This document shows, piece after piece, positions 33,409 to 42,959 of a stretch of DNA of 64,000 bases (positions are counted from its first letter, which is position 1; the number at the start of each line of letters is the position of its first letter). The position numbers were made by a program, and so were the translations under genes. The stretch is from UBA8079 sp965205535. Its GTDB lineage: Bacteria; Pseudomonadota; Alphaproteobacteria; UBA6615. The stretch is from assembly GCA_965205535.1 (NCBI GenBank), contig CBDBHH010000005.1, forward strand, positions 992,001-1,056,000, written 5' to 3'. Below the pieces are notes generated by a model that did not search any database, was not told the origin of the DNA, and saw nothing but the letters and a program-made list of their open reading frames with translations.

Positions 33409-35363
33409 CCCGCTGCCCTCATTTCACGAATGTCTGCATGGTCCGCCGCGATCGATTCCAGGAGCGCTGTGCCGTCCTCGAGGACGGCCTCCGTCTGGAC
33501 GCGGAACACATCCCGGAAAACACCCATCATCCGTGCGTGGGCTTCGGCATCCACCGCACGGTTTATGAAGTATCCGGCAACCGGCGGCATGCCACGGGCA
33601 GACCCGCTGACGGGCACAACCACGCCACCGAATTTTTCGTCACATCCATCCAGAAAGCTCGTGAGCACGATTTCGAACTCATGAAGTTCGTCCGCCTTGG
33701 GCAAGGTTTCATCCATAAACGCGCGCAGCTCATCTGCGAACGCGTGCCAGGCCCGCAATTGCCCCGCGACATCCTGGGTGTCCATGTACCGGCCGGCATC
33801 AAAGTGGTGCCCGGCGCCCTTGATGGCGCGCTTGACCCGCGCCTTGTCGAGCGGCGCCTCCGACAGCGCGAGATCCTCGGGCCGCACGGGATGTGCGCCG
33901 GGAATCGCGACACCGTCGCTGCAGTTGAACGCCGCAATTTCCGCACCGGCAATCACCGATTCGAAGACCCAACGACTCCACAGATAATAGGAATTGGTCC
34001 AGGCGGGCTGCCCGAAGTTACCGGGCACCTGAATGGGCATGTCGTTGTGCCCCTGAACATGGCCCTCGCGCGTGTGATAGACGGTGTCCTTCGCATGGTG
34101 CGCCGTCTGATCTGTCGATCCGCAGTCGCAACCGAACAGGTACACCTTCCGGAAACCCAAAGTCGTGGCGAGCGCCATCGCGGTGTTCGCCGAGAACGGT
34201 CCCGTGCCGACAACCGGCTCGTGGCCCTCCCCGAACATGCGCGTGGAACTGAGGAATTCCCGGTGAAACAGAAACTTGTCGTCGAACAGGCTGGTCACCC
34301 CTGCCTTCACCGACACCGAAGCCATCAGGTCGACCCCGAAGGTTTCACGGTCACCGCCGTTTCGCTCGAAGATGTGCGCGATACGCGCTTCGGTGGTCTC
34401 GTTGTTTTCCTTCTCGACCTGGAAGTCGGGCGTGATTCCCGCACTCAACAACGTCTGGAGCGCGGAGCCCGCACAGAAAATCACCGCATGCCCTTCCCAG
34501 GCACGAATCGCTTCGATCGATTGATCGAGCGACGGTCCGGATCCGACGATGAATGCCGTCAGGTCGTGCGGTGCCTGATAGGTGCCATCGATCATCCAGA
34601 ACTCGTGCGTGTCGACATTCGACACCGTGTTCTCGATCATGAGTTTCTCGTCGCCGTAATAGCCCTGCATGATCGACTTCATGCCGACCAGCTCGTGGAA
34701 GCCCCGCGCGATCGCGATCGTGGCATCGGTCTGGTAATGCACATAGGTGTAGGCACCATCGACCGACGAAGCACCGAAACGGGTCATCAGCTCGTCGAGC
34801 TCTTTCTGTGCCGCGCGCGGGTCGAGCTGGACGATGACATCGAGGGTGGCACCCGATGCGGTGCATTGGTCCGACAAGGCCCGCCAGTCCAGCGCATGCA
34901 GACTGTGGACCAGAAATTCTTCCATCGGCTCGATGAGAACCACATGGCGTGGCGACATATCCTTCAGCAGTTCAGGCACATGCAAGCCGAGACCGAGGCC
35001 GACGACCACGAGCATGCCTGCATGCTCGGCCGGCGGGATGGGAAGCAGCGTGTCGCCCGCGCAGGCGGCAAGTTCCGCCGACAACGTCTTTGTGCTCTGG
35101 TCGGAAAGAGAGGCCGGTTCGGGGCGACCCACGACAACGCGCATCGGAGACCGTCGCCAGGATTCCACCTGAAGGCGCGCGAACTCCGCCGCATCCGTGT
35201 TGTAGAGCCGACCGCCGCCGATATCGATATCGATCGCCTGGCCGGCTTCATCGAACACCGGTTGTGTGATGGTGTCGGTGGATCGTCGTACGAGCGACGC
35301 AACACCGGGCAAGGCGGTGTCGAGGAATACGAGATTTTTCTGAAACAGGGATAGTTCGGTCAT
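33405..35363 (-). CDS. Maf/DUF115-family motility-associated glycosyltransferase-like protein
   Basis: A protein of about 652 residues with the 6-hydroxymethylpterin pyrophosphokinase MptE-like (DUF115) core: TAFIVGSGPSLDQSIEAIRA, then VIFCAGSALQTLLSAGITPD and VEKENN. An N-terminal region of about 200 residues has LVVVGLGLGLHVPELL. Maf proteins in flagellated bacteria transfer legionaminic or pseudaminic acid to flagellin. The epimerase and methyltransferases downstream, and the Leg genes elsewhere in the window, agree with that. The start is uncertain: ATG 35363 has GAAAG six bases upstream; ATG 35369 and GTG 35384 are alternatives. No flagellin gene lies in the window. Confidence 0.8.
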   Translation of the reverse strand: MTELSLFQKNLVFLDTALPGVASLVRRSTDTITQPVFDEAGQAIDIDIGGGRLYNTDAAEFARLQVESWRRSPMRVVVGRPEPASLSDQSTKTLSAELAACAGDTLLPIPPAEHAGMLVVVGLGLGLHVPELLKDMSPRHVVLIEPMEEFLVHSLHALDWRALSDQCTASGATLDVIVQLDPRAAQKELDELMTRFGASSVDGAYTYVHYQTDATIAIARGFHELVGMKSIMQGYYGDEKLMIENTVSNVDTHEFWMIDGTYQAPHDLTAFIVGSGPSLDQSIEAIRAWEGHAVIFCAGSALQTLLSAGITPDFQVEKENNETTEARIAHIFERNGGDRETFGVDLMASVSVKAGVTSLFDDKFLFHREFLSSTRMFGEGHEPVVGTGPFSANTAMALATTLGFRKVYLFGCDCGSTDQTAHHAKDTVYHTREGHVQGHNDMPIQVPGNFGQPAWTNSYYLWSRWVFESVIAGAEIAAFNCSDGVAIPGAHPVRPEDLALSEAPLDKARVKRAIKGAGHHFDAGRYMDTQDVAGQLRAWHAFADELRAFMDETLPKADELHEFEIVLTSFLDGCDEKFGGVVVPVSGSARGMPPVAGYFINRAVDAEAHARMMGVFRDVFRVQTEAVLEDGTALLESIAADHADIREMRAAG

Positions 35364-35491
35364 CGACATCTTTCGGACATTCACGGCGCATGGCGCAGCC
35401 GGAGTTCAAGATGTCATTGAACGCAAATTTGGTTAGCAAAGGCTTTACAGTGTCCGGGCCCGGGCTTTCGGGGGCACGTGGCCCGGTGTCG

Positions 35492-36892
35492 TCAGGCCGT
35501 TTTCGCGCCTTGTCCGGCGACAATGGCCGGCGCGTCGTCGGAAATCGAAACCCCGGCATCACCCGGTTCGGCGACACCCGTCTCAATCGCCCGGTGAATC
35601 CGCGGCGGCTGGGCCCAGCCCAACGTGGCGAACGCACCGCAATGACCGCAAACGGCCGACCAGTCGTCCGCCACGGTGCCACAATCACCACAAACCCAGG
35701 CACGATCGGAATCGGCATTGGCCGCAAGCTCAAGCCACTCGGCCGGCAGCGTCGCATCTTCCGTGTCATCGTCCGCAAGGCGTGCGCGCAGGCGAAAAAC
35801 ATCCGCCGTCGGGGCGATCGCCAATAACTCATCCAGTTGCCGGCGCGCCTCACCCCACAAATTTGCATCAAGGGCCGCGCGGGCCAGCGCGAGCCGACTC
35901 TCGGGATGTTCGGACGTTGAACGCACCAATGTCTCGACCGTCTTGTACCGGTCGAGAGGTGGCGCGTCAGGGCCGAGCAGATCGAGATAAGCATCGCGCA
36001 GATCCGGATGCGGCGCGGCGAGCCAGGATTTCTCGATGAATTTTCGCACACGCCAGGCGCGGCCATCCTCGGCCACGAGCCGCGCGAGCAGGCTGGCGGC
36101 GGGCACAAGGGCGGGATTCATCTCGTTTGCCTTGCGCGCCTGTGCATGTGCATCGGCCGTCTGCCCCGTGCTCTGAGCGGCCCGCGCACGTTCGGTCAGA
36201 AGGGCTGCCTGCTGGTGGCGCGCCTGCTCGGTCGTGGTCCGTTTCGATTTCTGGGATTGCTCGATCAGCCGCTGCGCTTCACGCCATTCTCCCGCCCGGC
36301 TCAACAGCGACACCATCGCCTCAACCAGCCATGGTGTGCGCGGCTTCAACGCATAAGCGCGCCTCGCATAAGTCAGGGCGCGCTCATCATCACCCTCACG
36401 CAACGCATCAGTGATCAGGCCACGCAGCCCCAGAAACTCGGTGTCGGCATTCTGTGTCATGCGCTCGAACGTGGCGCGTGCTGCGGCTTCATCTCCGGCT
36501 ATCTGGGCGGTCTGCGCCTCGAGCAATACCGTCACCGGCGCATGATCCAGAAGCGATTCCGCACGTCGCGTGTGCTTGCGCGCATTGTCCGCATCCCCCG
36601 ACGCGATCGCCACGAGGCCGTCCGAGAGCGCCCGCAGACCGGCCTCCTGGCGGCTCAGGCGGCGGCGCATGGACCATTCCCGCGGCCGACGGCGAAACCA
36701 GCGCCAGGTCGCGAAAAGCGCCGCGCTCGCAAAAGCCAGAAGGAACACGGAAAGTGCGAGGATCCCGACGGATGTCTCGATCCGCCAGCCCTCCCAATCC
36801 AGGGAAACAACACCGGGACGGTCCGCAAGCCACACGGCGATGGCCACGACAACCGCAACCTCGACCACATAGATCAGGAACCGGATCATCAC
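35492..36892 (-). CDS. hemY: HemY N-terminal domain protein with TPR repeats and zinc ribbon
   Basis: A 466-residue membrane-anchored protein. Two helices at residues 4-22 and 43-66 anchor a TPR-type solenoid (about 95-400). A small zinc ribbon follows near residue 416 (WVCGDCGTVADDWSAVCGHC). The family (COG3898) lies next to haem genes in proteobacteria and is linked to late tetrapyrrole synthesis, but its role is not enzymatic and is not well defined. It overlaps the mitofilin-like gene by ATGA. It closes the hemC-hemD-mic60-hemY block. Confidence 0.85.
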   Translation of the reverse strand: MMIRFLIYVVEVAVVVAIAVWLADRPGVVSLDWEGWRIETSVGILALSVFLLAFASAALFATWRWFRRRPREWSMRRRLSRQEAGLRALSDGLVAIASGDADNARKHTRRAESLLDHAPVTVLLEAQTAQIAGDEAAARATFERMTQNADTEFLGLRGLITDALREGDDERALTYARRAYALKPRTPWLVEAMVSLLSRAGEWREAQRLIEQSQKSKRTTTEQARHQQAALLTERARAAQSTGQTADAHAQARKANEMNPALVPAASLLARLVAEDGRAWRVRKFIEKSWLAAPHPDLRDAYLDLLGPDAPPLDRYKTVETLVRSTSEHPESRLALARAALDANLWGEARRQLDELLAIAPTADVFRLRARLADDDTEDATLPAEWLELAANADSDRAWVCGDCGTVADDWSAVCGHCGAFATLGWAQPPRIHRAIETGVAEPGDAGVSISDDAPAIVAGQGAKTA

Positions 36893-38340
36893 GAACCACC
36901 GTCGGTGCGCAACCGGGCAATGGCCAGCGCTTCGATCACCGCCAGGGCATCGCGGGCATCGACATGCGCCTGCGCCCGCACCAGCCAGGGTGCCAAGACA
37001 TCGCTCGCCGGGCCTGCAAGACCGTCAAGAGCGGACATTGCGGCGCCCACATCACGATCGGCCAGATAAATCTCCGCCCGGGCAATCCGGGCCTCGACGT
37101 CATCACCGGGAACATTCGCGCCGGTCCGCCGCACGCTGATGACGTCGTTGATCCGACCGGTCAGACGATCCACCAGATCGCCGGTCGCACCATCGCCACC
37201 CGTTCGGTCTGCGATGAGCAGCTCCGGCACCAGTTGCGCGAATGTCAGTTCCAGGTCCGCGCCGGTCGCCACACCGGTCGCCGACATGGCGCGCAGCACC
37301 TGAACTGCTGCGTTCAACTGGGGGTCTCCGGCGCTTTCCGTTTCGAGGATATCCATCGCGCCGGGGTAGGGTGCACCGCGCACCAGCGCCGCCCTGAGTT
37401 GACCGGCGCCGAGCGCCAGGGCCGACGCCCGGGACGCCTGGGTTCCATCTGCTGTTCGGCCCTTCTCGAGGACCCCTAAACGTGCCTCGAGGGCGGCCCG
37501 GAATTTCGACTGGTTCTCGGCCAGCGCCTCGATCCGCGTGTCGAATTCCACCAAGGCGCCTGACATGGCTTGCATGTTTGTAGATGCAATCTGAATGGCG
37601 TTCTGGATTTCGACTTCGATCGCCTCCAACCGCGCCATCAGGGCCGGGTCGGGCATCACCTCGCCGTTGCTGTCGGCACGCGCGGCCAATGCGGTACGCA
37701 AATCGTCGATTTCGCCGCGCAAGGGGCCGAGGTCGGCCTCTAGATCAGGTGGCGTCATTTCAGCCAGTTTCGTGCGCAATGTCGCCACATCGCGGGACAA
37801 GGCGGCGAGGGCCGCCGGATCCGCGCCGGGCGCACCCCCATCTCCTGCATCATTTGCCTCGGACAGCCGGGCGACCCGGCCTTCAAGTGCGGAAAAACGC
37901 GCATTGTCACCGCCGCTCGCGCCGGGTCCCGCCGTTGACCACCAAACCCAGCCGCCGACCCCGATTGCGACGACAAGTGCCAGCATGGCAACACCGCCAC
38001 CCCGGCCGGGTTGAGGTTTGACCGGGTCTACATTCTTCTTCGGTTCGCTGGCTGCCGCCGACGCAGCGCGCACCGGCCCGGCAGCCGGTTCATTTTCCAG
38101 GCCCGGGGCCTGGATCGTCGCAACAGGTTGCTCGTCGTCACCGGCGCCGTCGGCAGTAAGTTCGATCCCGGCGGCGGAAGCGGCCTCTCGAACTGCCACC
38201 ATACGCCGCGCGGGTATGGTATCGCGCTGCTTCCAGCCCTGAACCGTGCTGACCGGAATGCCCAGCCGCGCGGCCATGGGGCGAATCCCGCCGAACGCGT
38301 CGATAATCTTGCTTGCGGGCTGGTCGGTTTCGTCGCTCAT
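36889..38340 (-). CDS. Alphaproteobacterial mitofilin (Mic60/COG4223) with N-terminal HTH
   Basis: A 483-residue inner-membrane protein. Residues 10-58 form a Cro/YdaS-like helix-turn-helix (FGGIRPMAARLGIPVSTVQG, WKQRDTIPARR). A disordered linker leads to one transmembrane helix (about 116-134, AMLALVVAIGVGGWVWW), then coiled-coil segments in the periplasm (about 150-300) and the C-terminal mitofilin domain (LVDRLTGRINDVISVRRTG, RAEIYLADRDVGAAMSALDG). Bacterial Mic60 homologues bend or connect membranes and are encoded beside haem genes, as here. The DNA-binding-like head on a membrane protein is unusual. It overlaps hemY by 4 bp. Confidence 0.85.
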   Translation of the reverse strand: MSDETDQPASKIIDAFGGIRPMAARLGIPVSTVQGWKQRDTIPARRMVAVREAASAAGIELTADGAGDDEQPVATIQAPGLENEPAAGPVRAASAAASEPKKNVDPVKPQPGRGGGVAMLALVVAIGVGGWVWWSTAGPGASGGDNARFSALEGRVARLSEANDAGDGGAPGADPAALAALSRDVATLRTKLAEMTPPDLEADLGPLRGEIDDLRTALAARADSNGEVMPDPALMARLEAIEVEIQNAIQIASTNMQAMSGALVEFDTRIEALAENQSKFRAALEARLGVLEKGRTADGTQASRASALALGAGQLRAALVRGAPYPGAMDILETESAGDPQLNAAVQVLRAMSATGVATGADLELTFAQLVPELLIADRTGGDGATGDLVDRLTGRINDVISVRRTGANVPGDDVEARIARAEIYLADRDVGAAMSALDGLAGPASDVLAPWLVRAQAHVDARDALAVIEALAIARLRTDGGS

Positions 38341-38455
38341 GGTCGAATTCCGCTGTTCTTGCCTGCGTACTCACACGTACATACGCCTGTTCGCGCCTGA
38401 ATGCTACAGAATCCCGGAAGATCAGGGCGAATCGCTCGAATTCAGAGACGTACGC

Positions 38456-39169
38456 CTATGTACCTGTCAGGTCAAACGCGCGGAAAAGGCTGTCCTGATC
38501 GGGGCTGTCAGCAACCCGAACGTCCGAAAAACTCAGCGGCTCAAGCCTGTCTGCCACAGCGCGCGAGAGCGCGAACGCGACAATCGAATTGCAATAGCCT
38601 GCCAACCCGGCGGCACCGACGAGATCCACAAATTGCCCGGCCGTACGCGGTGAATAGAACATCACTGCATCCAGGCTACCCTCGGTCAGCGCCGTCTCGA
38701 CGATGTCGGGCAGCCGCACCACCGGATCGGCCCGGTAGAGCACCTCCCGGCGAATGTCGAAACCGCGACCCGACAGCAACCCAGACAAATCTCCCGCCGT
38801 CACGCTACCCGCCACGTGCATCAGCGCGCCATCCACCGGACGCAACCGCGCGGTCACCAGTTCCGCAAGGTCGGCCACGTCCCCGTCGGCGCTCTCGGTC
38901 GCCGCAAAACCGCATTGCTGCGCAGCAGCGGCGCTCGCGGCACCCACGGCAAAAACGGGCAGATCGCGCCGCGTGGTCGCCGATGCCAGCGCCCGCACGC
39001 CGTTTGCGCTGGTAATCAGCACCGCCTGCACACCCGACAGATCGACGGACGCCCCGGGTTCAAACGTCACCTCAAGCAACGGCCCCACGACCGGCTCATG
39101 GCCAAGCGACGTCAGCGCGGCTGCAGTTTCATCTGCGTCGGGCCGGGGCCGGGTCACCAATACGCGCAT
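38456..39169 (-). CDS. hemD: Uroporphyrinogen-III synthase
   Basis: A 237-residue two-lobed enzyme that closes and inverts ring D of hydroxymethylbilane to give uroporphyrinogen III. The N-terminus reads MRVLVTRPRPDADETAAALT and PVVGPLLEV; AVLITSANGVRAL and the late DAVMFYSPRTAGQFVDL match the poorly conserved family. The ATG at 39169 lies one base behind the hemC stop, which implies coupling. It precedes the mitofilin-like gene by about 115 bp. Confidence 0.88.
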   Translation of the reverse strand: MRVLVTRPRPDADETAAALTSLGHEPVVGPLLEVTFEPGASVDLSGVQAVLITSANGVRALASATTRRDLPVFAVGAASAAAAQQCGFAATESADGDVADLAELVTARLRPVDGALMHVAGSVTAGDLSGLLSGRGFDIRREVLYRADPVVRLPDIVETALTEGSLDAVMFYSPRTAGQFVDLVGAAGLAGYCNSIVAFALSRAVADRLEPLSFSDVRVADSPDQDSLFRAFDLTGT

Positions 39170-39170
39170 A

Positions 39171-40094
39171 TCAATCGCCGAGAGCTGCGAAGAAATCCGC
39201 ACCCATTTGTGCGCGCAGCTCCGTGCCAAGCGCACGACCGAGCGTTTCCGGCGCCGACGCCGGACCGGATTGAGACAGACGCACCAGGCCATGACCATCG
39301 GGCCACGCGGCCAGTCCCGTCAGGTGCATCTCCTCCCCGTCCAGGCGCGCAAGCCCGGCAATCGGGGTGTGGCAGGTCCCATCGAGCGCATCGAGCAGCG
39401 CGCGTTCTGCAAACAGGCAAAGCATCGCCGGCGCGTGCGAAATCGCACCCAGGGCGATCGCGGCATCTTCGTCGTCGCCGCGATGGGTAATCGCGATGAT
39501 CCCCTGCCCGGCGGCCGGCAGCATCTCTTCCATGTCCAGGACGGTGTCAGCCGCATCCGCGCGGCCGAGCCGGCGCAAACCGGCATATGCAAGCAGGGTC
39601 GCATCCGCCTCGCCGTCCCCGAGCTTGCGCAGCCGGGTCTCCACGTTGCCGCGAAAAAGGACCATCTCCAGGTCCGGGCGCAGCGCCAGCAGTTGCGCGC
39701 GCCGACGCAGGGAGGCCGTACCGACCCGCCCGCCTTCGGGAATGGCGGCGATCGAATCCGCCCCGATCAACGCATCGCGCGGGTCCTCGCGGGCCAACGC
39801 GGCGCCGATCGCGATACCGTCGACGAGCCAGGTTTCCATGTCCTTGGCCGAATGGACCGCGATATCGATCTCGCCATCGAGCTGTGCCCGGTCAATCTCC
39901 TTGGTGAACGAGCCCTTCCCGCCGAGCTCAGCCAGCGGCCGGTCCGTGACGGTGTCGCCCGTGGTGCGTATCGGGATGATCTCGGGTTCGGGTGCATCCG
40001 GGCTGGCGGCGACCAGCAGGTCGCGCACCATGTTCGCCTGGAACAGGGCGAGCGGACTGCCCCGGGTGCCAATACGGAGTTTCGTGTCGTTCAT
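39171..40094 (-). CDS. hemC: Hydroxymethylbilane synthase (porphobilinogen deaminase)
   Basis: A 307-residue enzyme that polymerises four porphobilinogens. It shows LRIGTRGSPLALFQANMV at the N-terminus, HSAKDMETWL in the substrate-binding region, GTASLRRRAQLLALRPDL with the Arg pair, and the dipyrromethane-carrying Cys in ALDGTCHTPIAG near residue 241. The ATG at 40094 gives the family-like start. The gene is divergent from tsaD with about 90 bp between them, a conserved alphaproteobacterial arrangement. Confidence 0.95.
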   Translation of the reverse strand: MNDTKLRIGTRGSPLALFQANMVRDLLVAASPDAPEPEIIPIRTTGDTVTDRPLAELGGKGSFTKEIDRAQLDGEIDIAVHSAKDMETWLVDGIAIGAALAREDPRDALIGADSIAAIPEGGRVGTASLRRRAQLLALRPDLEMVLFRGNVETRLRKLGDGEADATLLAYAGLRRLGRADAADTVLDMEEMLPAAGQGIIAITHRGDDEDAAIALGAISHAPAMLCLFAERALLDALDGTCHTPIAGLARLDGEEMHLTGLAAWPDGHGLVRLSQSGPASAPETLGRALGTELRAQMGADFFAALGD

Positions 40095-40185
40095 GTAAAA
40101 CTCATAGCCGCATGCGCGCCGATTGCAAAATCGCTTCTCGCACACCGGCTCGCGTCAGTGCGACGCCGCCCGTCAAATGGGTTAT

Positions 40186-41232
40186 ATGATCCCCATGCGT
40201 GTACTTGGGATTGAAACAAGTTGTGACGAGACGGCCGCCGCAATCGTGACCGACGATCGGTCAGTCTTGTCCAATGTGGTGCTCAGTCAGCTCGACGATC
40301 ACCGGCCCTTTGGCGGCGTGGTCCCCGAGATCGCGGCGCGGGCCCATCTCGAGCATCTGGATTCGATCATCGCTCGCGCACACGACGAAGCCGGCATCGA
40401 CCTTGACGCCCTCGACGCCGTCGCTGCAACCGGCGGACCCGGGCTGATCGGCGGTGTCATTGTCGGGGTCATGACGGCCAAGGCTATCGCCGCAGCGCGC
40501 GACCTGCCTTTCATTGCCGTCAACCATCTCGAGGCACACGCCCTCACGGCCCGGCTCACGGACGACGTGGCCTTCCCCTACCTTCTCCTGCTGATCTCGG
40601 GCGGACATTGCCAACTGCTGATTGTCGAGGGCGTGGGCCGGCATGTGTTGCTGGGTACGACAATGGATGACGCGATCGGTGAGGCATTCGACAAAACGGC
40701 GAAACTGCTCGGCCTCGGCTTTCCCGGTGGCCCGGCCGTCGAAGCTGCCGCACAGGACGGTGACCCGGCACGGTTCAGGCTACCGCGGCCCCTGAAAGGC
40801 CGGGCGGGCTGTGATTTTTCATTCTCCGGTCTGAAGACGGCCGTCCGTCAGGCGGCGCTCGACCTCGGTCATGACCCAACGGAACAAGACGCCGCAGACC
40901 TCGCTGCCGGGTTTCAGGCCGCCGTCGGCGATGTCATCGCTGACCGGTGCCGACACGCATTGTCCGAATTCGCCACACGGCACCCCGACGTCTCCCCGGT
41001 CCTGGTGGCTGCTGGCGGGGTGGCCTCCAACCAGACCCTCCGCAGCGCCCTGACCACCGTTAGCGCATCCCGGGGCGCATCAATGGTCGCCCCGCCACCG
41101 GCGCTATGTACCGACAATGCCGCGATGGTCGCATGGGCCGGCATCGAGCGGCTGCGGGCCGGTAGCCTCGACACACTCGATTTTCGGCCCCGTCCGCGTT
41201 GGCCGCTGGCCGAACTGCACGCCGCGCAATAA
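40186..41232 (+). CDS. tsaD: tRNA N6-threonylcarbamoyladenosine transferase TsaD
   Basis: A protein of about 348 residues of the Kae1/TsaD family that, with TsaB and TsaE, transfers threonylcarbamoyl to A37 of ANN-decoding tRNAs. The nucleotide-binding start is MRVLGIETSCDETAAAIV, the iron site His pair is in AVNHLEAHALT, then come SGGHCQLLIVEG, FDKTAKLLGLGFPGGPAVE and the late PPALCTDNAAMVAWAG. The start may be ATG 40186 (GGGTT upstream) or ATG 40195. Confidence 0.95.
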   Translation: MIPMRVLGIETSCDETAAAIVTDDRSVLSNVVLSQLDDHRPFGGVVPEIAARAHLEHLDSIIARAHDEAGIDLDALDAVAATGGPGLIGGVIVGVMTAKAIAAARDLPFIAVNHLEAHALTARLTDDVAFPYLLLLISGGHCQLLIVEGVGRHVLLGTTMDDAIGEAFDKTAKLLGLGFPGGPAVEAAAQDGDPARFRLPRPLKGRAGCDFSFSGLKTAVRQAALDLGHDPTEQDAADLAAGFQAAVGDVIADRCRHALSEFATRHPDVSPVLVAAGGVASNQTLRSALTTVSASRGASMVAPPPALCTDNAAMVAWAGIERLRAGSLDTLDFRPRPRWPLAELHAAQ

Positions 41233-41259
41233 GCTGCGCGCGCCAGGAAGAGGAACATC

Positions 41260-41901
41260 ATGGCCGCGGACACAAAACCGAGCACCAAGATTGATATCCA
41301 GCCGCTGTTCTCCACACCCGTGGCGATCGCGCCATTGCCGGAGAGCGCGCGCATCAATGCCGCATTGCGCGACACGATCATCGCGCGCGAGGCGCAGGCG
41401 CCGTCCACCGCCCATTCCAATCTCGGCGGCTGGCAATCGACCTGGGACCTCGCGGACTGGGGGGGTGATTCAGCAGAGTATCTCCTGTCCTTCGTGCGCC
41501 ACATGGCCGACACATTGACCGTCGATCGCCAAGGAAAGGCCGCACCGCAGACGTGGCGCATAAACGCCTGGGCAAACATCAATCGGTCCGGGCACGCCAA
41601 TGAATTCCACACCCATCCAGGCTGTGTATGGTCGGCTGTTTACTATGTCGACGACGGCGGTGTGGGTGCCGACCCCTCGCTGGGCGGACAGTTCGAACTC
41701 CAGGATCCACGCGGCGTGGCACCGGCGATGTTTCGGCCGGAACTGGTGCCAAACGTACCCGGCGGTGCCGCTTTCGGTGCCAGCGAATCGATTAGTCCCA
41801 TGCCCGGAACCGTGTTGATGTTTCCGTCCTGGGTTTCCCATGCCGTGCGGCCCTACTTCGGTGACGGCACGCGCATTTCCGTCGCGGTAAATTTGAGCTA
41901 G
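41260..41901 (+). CDS. TIGR02466-type putative 2-oxoglutarate/Fe(II) oxygenase
   Basis: A 213-residue protein with the double-stranded beta-helix signature of the TIGR02466 group: WRINAWANINRSGHANEFHT, followed by HPGCVWSAVYYVDD, then PMPGTVLMFPSWVSHAVRPY with the distal His and Arg. The family resembles prolyl hydroxylases but has no assigned substrate. It lies between tsaD (27 bp upstream) and gpsA (9 bp downstream), likely in one operon. AGGAAGAGGA-type purine sequence precedes the ATG. Confidence 0.8.
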   Translation: MAADTKPSTKIDIQPLFSTPVAIAPLPESARINAALRDTIIAREAQAPSTAHSNLGGWQSTWDLADWGGDSAEYLLSFVRHMADTLTVDRQGKAAPQTWRINAWANINRSGHANEFHTHPGCVWSAVYYVDDGGVGADPSLGGQFELQDPRGVAPAMFRPELVPNVPGGAAFGASESISPMPGTVLMFPSWVSHAVRPYFGDGTRISVAVNLS

Positions 41902-41910
41902 GAGCGGCAG

Positions 41911-42897
41911 ATGCAGCGGATCGCAGTGATCGGAGCCGGCGCCTGGGGCACCGCCCTGGCCGCCGTGGCACGTCGCGCCGGACGCGACGTCGTGATCCAT
42001 GCCCACGAAGCCAGCACCACCGTCACCATCAACACAGACCACGAGAACAAGGTTTTCCTGCCGGGCATCGCACTCGACCCGGCGATTATGGCGACCGATG
42101 ACCTCACCACCGCCGCCGAGGGTGCCGACGCAATCGTGATGGTAACGCCGGCCCAGTTCCTGCGACCCACCCTGGCCGCACTGGAACCGGCGCCGGGGAC
42201 ACCGATAATTATCTGCTCAAAAGGCATTGAGCTCGACACCGGCAAGTTGATGAACGAGGTGGCAGAGGAAACGGTGCCGGACGCCGAGCTGGCTGTGCTC
42301 TCGGGCCCGACATTTGCAGCCGAGGTCGCGCGCGGATTGCCAACCGCGGTCACGCTTGCCTGCGCCAATACCGACACGGCCGCCGGTTTGGCGACCGCCC
42401 TCGGGACACCGTCGTTTCGGCCCTACACCGCGACCGACCTGGTCGGCGCCGAAGTCGGCGGCGCGATCAAGAACGTGATCGCCATCGCGTGTGGAATCGT
42501 CGAGGGTCGCGCCCTCGGCCAGAATGCCCGCGCCGCCATCATCGCGCGGGGCCTGGCCGAGATTGCCCGGTTTGCGGCCGCGCTCGACGCCGACCCGCGG
42601 ACCCTGATGGGCCTGTCCGGTCTCGGAGACCTGACCCTGACCTGCACCTCAACAGCGTCACGCAACTATACGCTCGGCGAAGCGCTGGGTTCAGGGTCCT
42701 CCTATGCCGACGCCATCGTCGGCAAGGCGTCCGTCGCGGAAGGCGCCACGACGGCGCCCGCCGTCCTCACGCGCGCGGCGGCACTGGGTGTCGAAATGCC
42801 GATCTGCGCGGCGGTCAGTGCCATCCTGCATGACGGTGCGGGTGTGGACGAGACGATCACCGGGATTCTGTCACGCCCGCTCCGCGCCGAGGGCTGA
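41911..42897 (+). CDS. gpsA: Glycerol-3-phosphate dehydrogenase [NAD(P)+]
   Basis: A 328-residue enzyme that reduces dihydroxyacetone phosphate to sn-glycerol 3-phosphate for phospholipid synthesis. It has the Rossmann motif IAVIGAGAWGTALAAVARRA, the family block ICSKGIELDTGKLMNEVAEE, the catalytic Lys in GAEVGGAIKNVIAIACGI and GLSGLGDLTLTCTSTASRNY. Length and domain order are normal. It follows tsaD and the oxygenase-like gene, as in many alphaproteobacteria. Confidence 0.95.
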   Translation: MQRIAVIGAGAWGTALAAVARRAGRDVVIHAHEASTTVTINTDHENKVFLPGIALDPAIMATDDLTTAAEGADAIVMVTPAQFLRPTLAALEPAPGTPIIICSKGIELDTGKLMNEVAEETVPDAELAVLSGPTFAAEVARGLPTAVTLACANTDTAAGLATALGTPSFRPYTATDLVGAEVGGAIKNVIAIACGIVEGRALGQNARAAIIARGLAEIARFAAALDADPRTLMGLSGLGDLTLTCTSTASRNYTLGEALGSGSSYADAIVGKASVAEGATTAPAVLTRAAALGVEMPICAAVSAILHDGAGVDETITGILSRPLRAEG

Positions 42898-42959
42898 TTG
42901 GCATCGCGCCGCCTTGGCCGTATATGAAACGCAACAAGATTAATCGAAGGACAAGCGCC

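Noticed and set aside
33438..35354. A 638-codon open frame on the plus strand, opposite the Maf-like gene
   Set aside because: Its composition is that of the antisense of a GC-rich gene (many Arg, His, Gly), no domain is visible, and the opposite strand encodes a clear DUF115 protein with operon overlaps.
38754..40214. A 486-codon plus-strand open frame opposite hemD and hemC
   Set aside because: HemC is unmistakable on the minus strand; the plus frame has only antisense composition.
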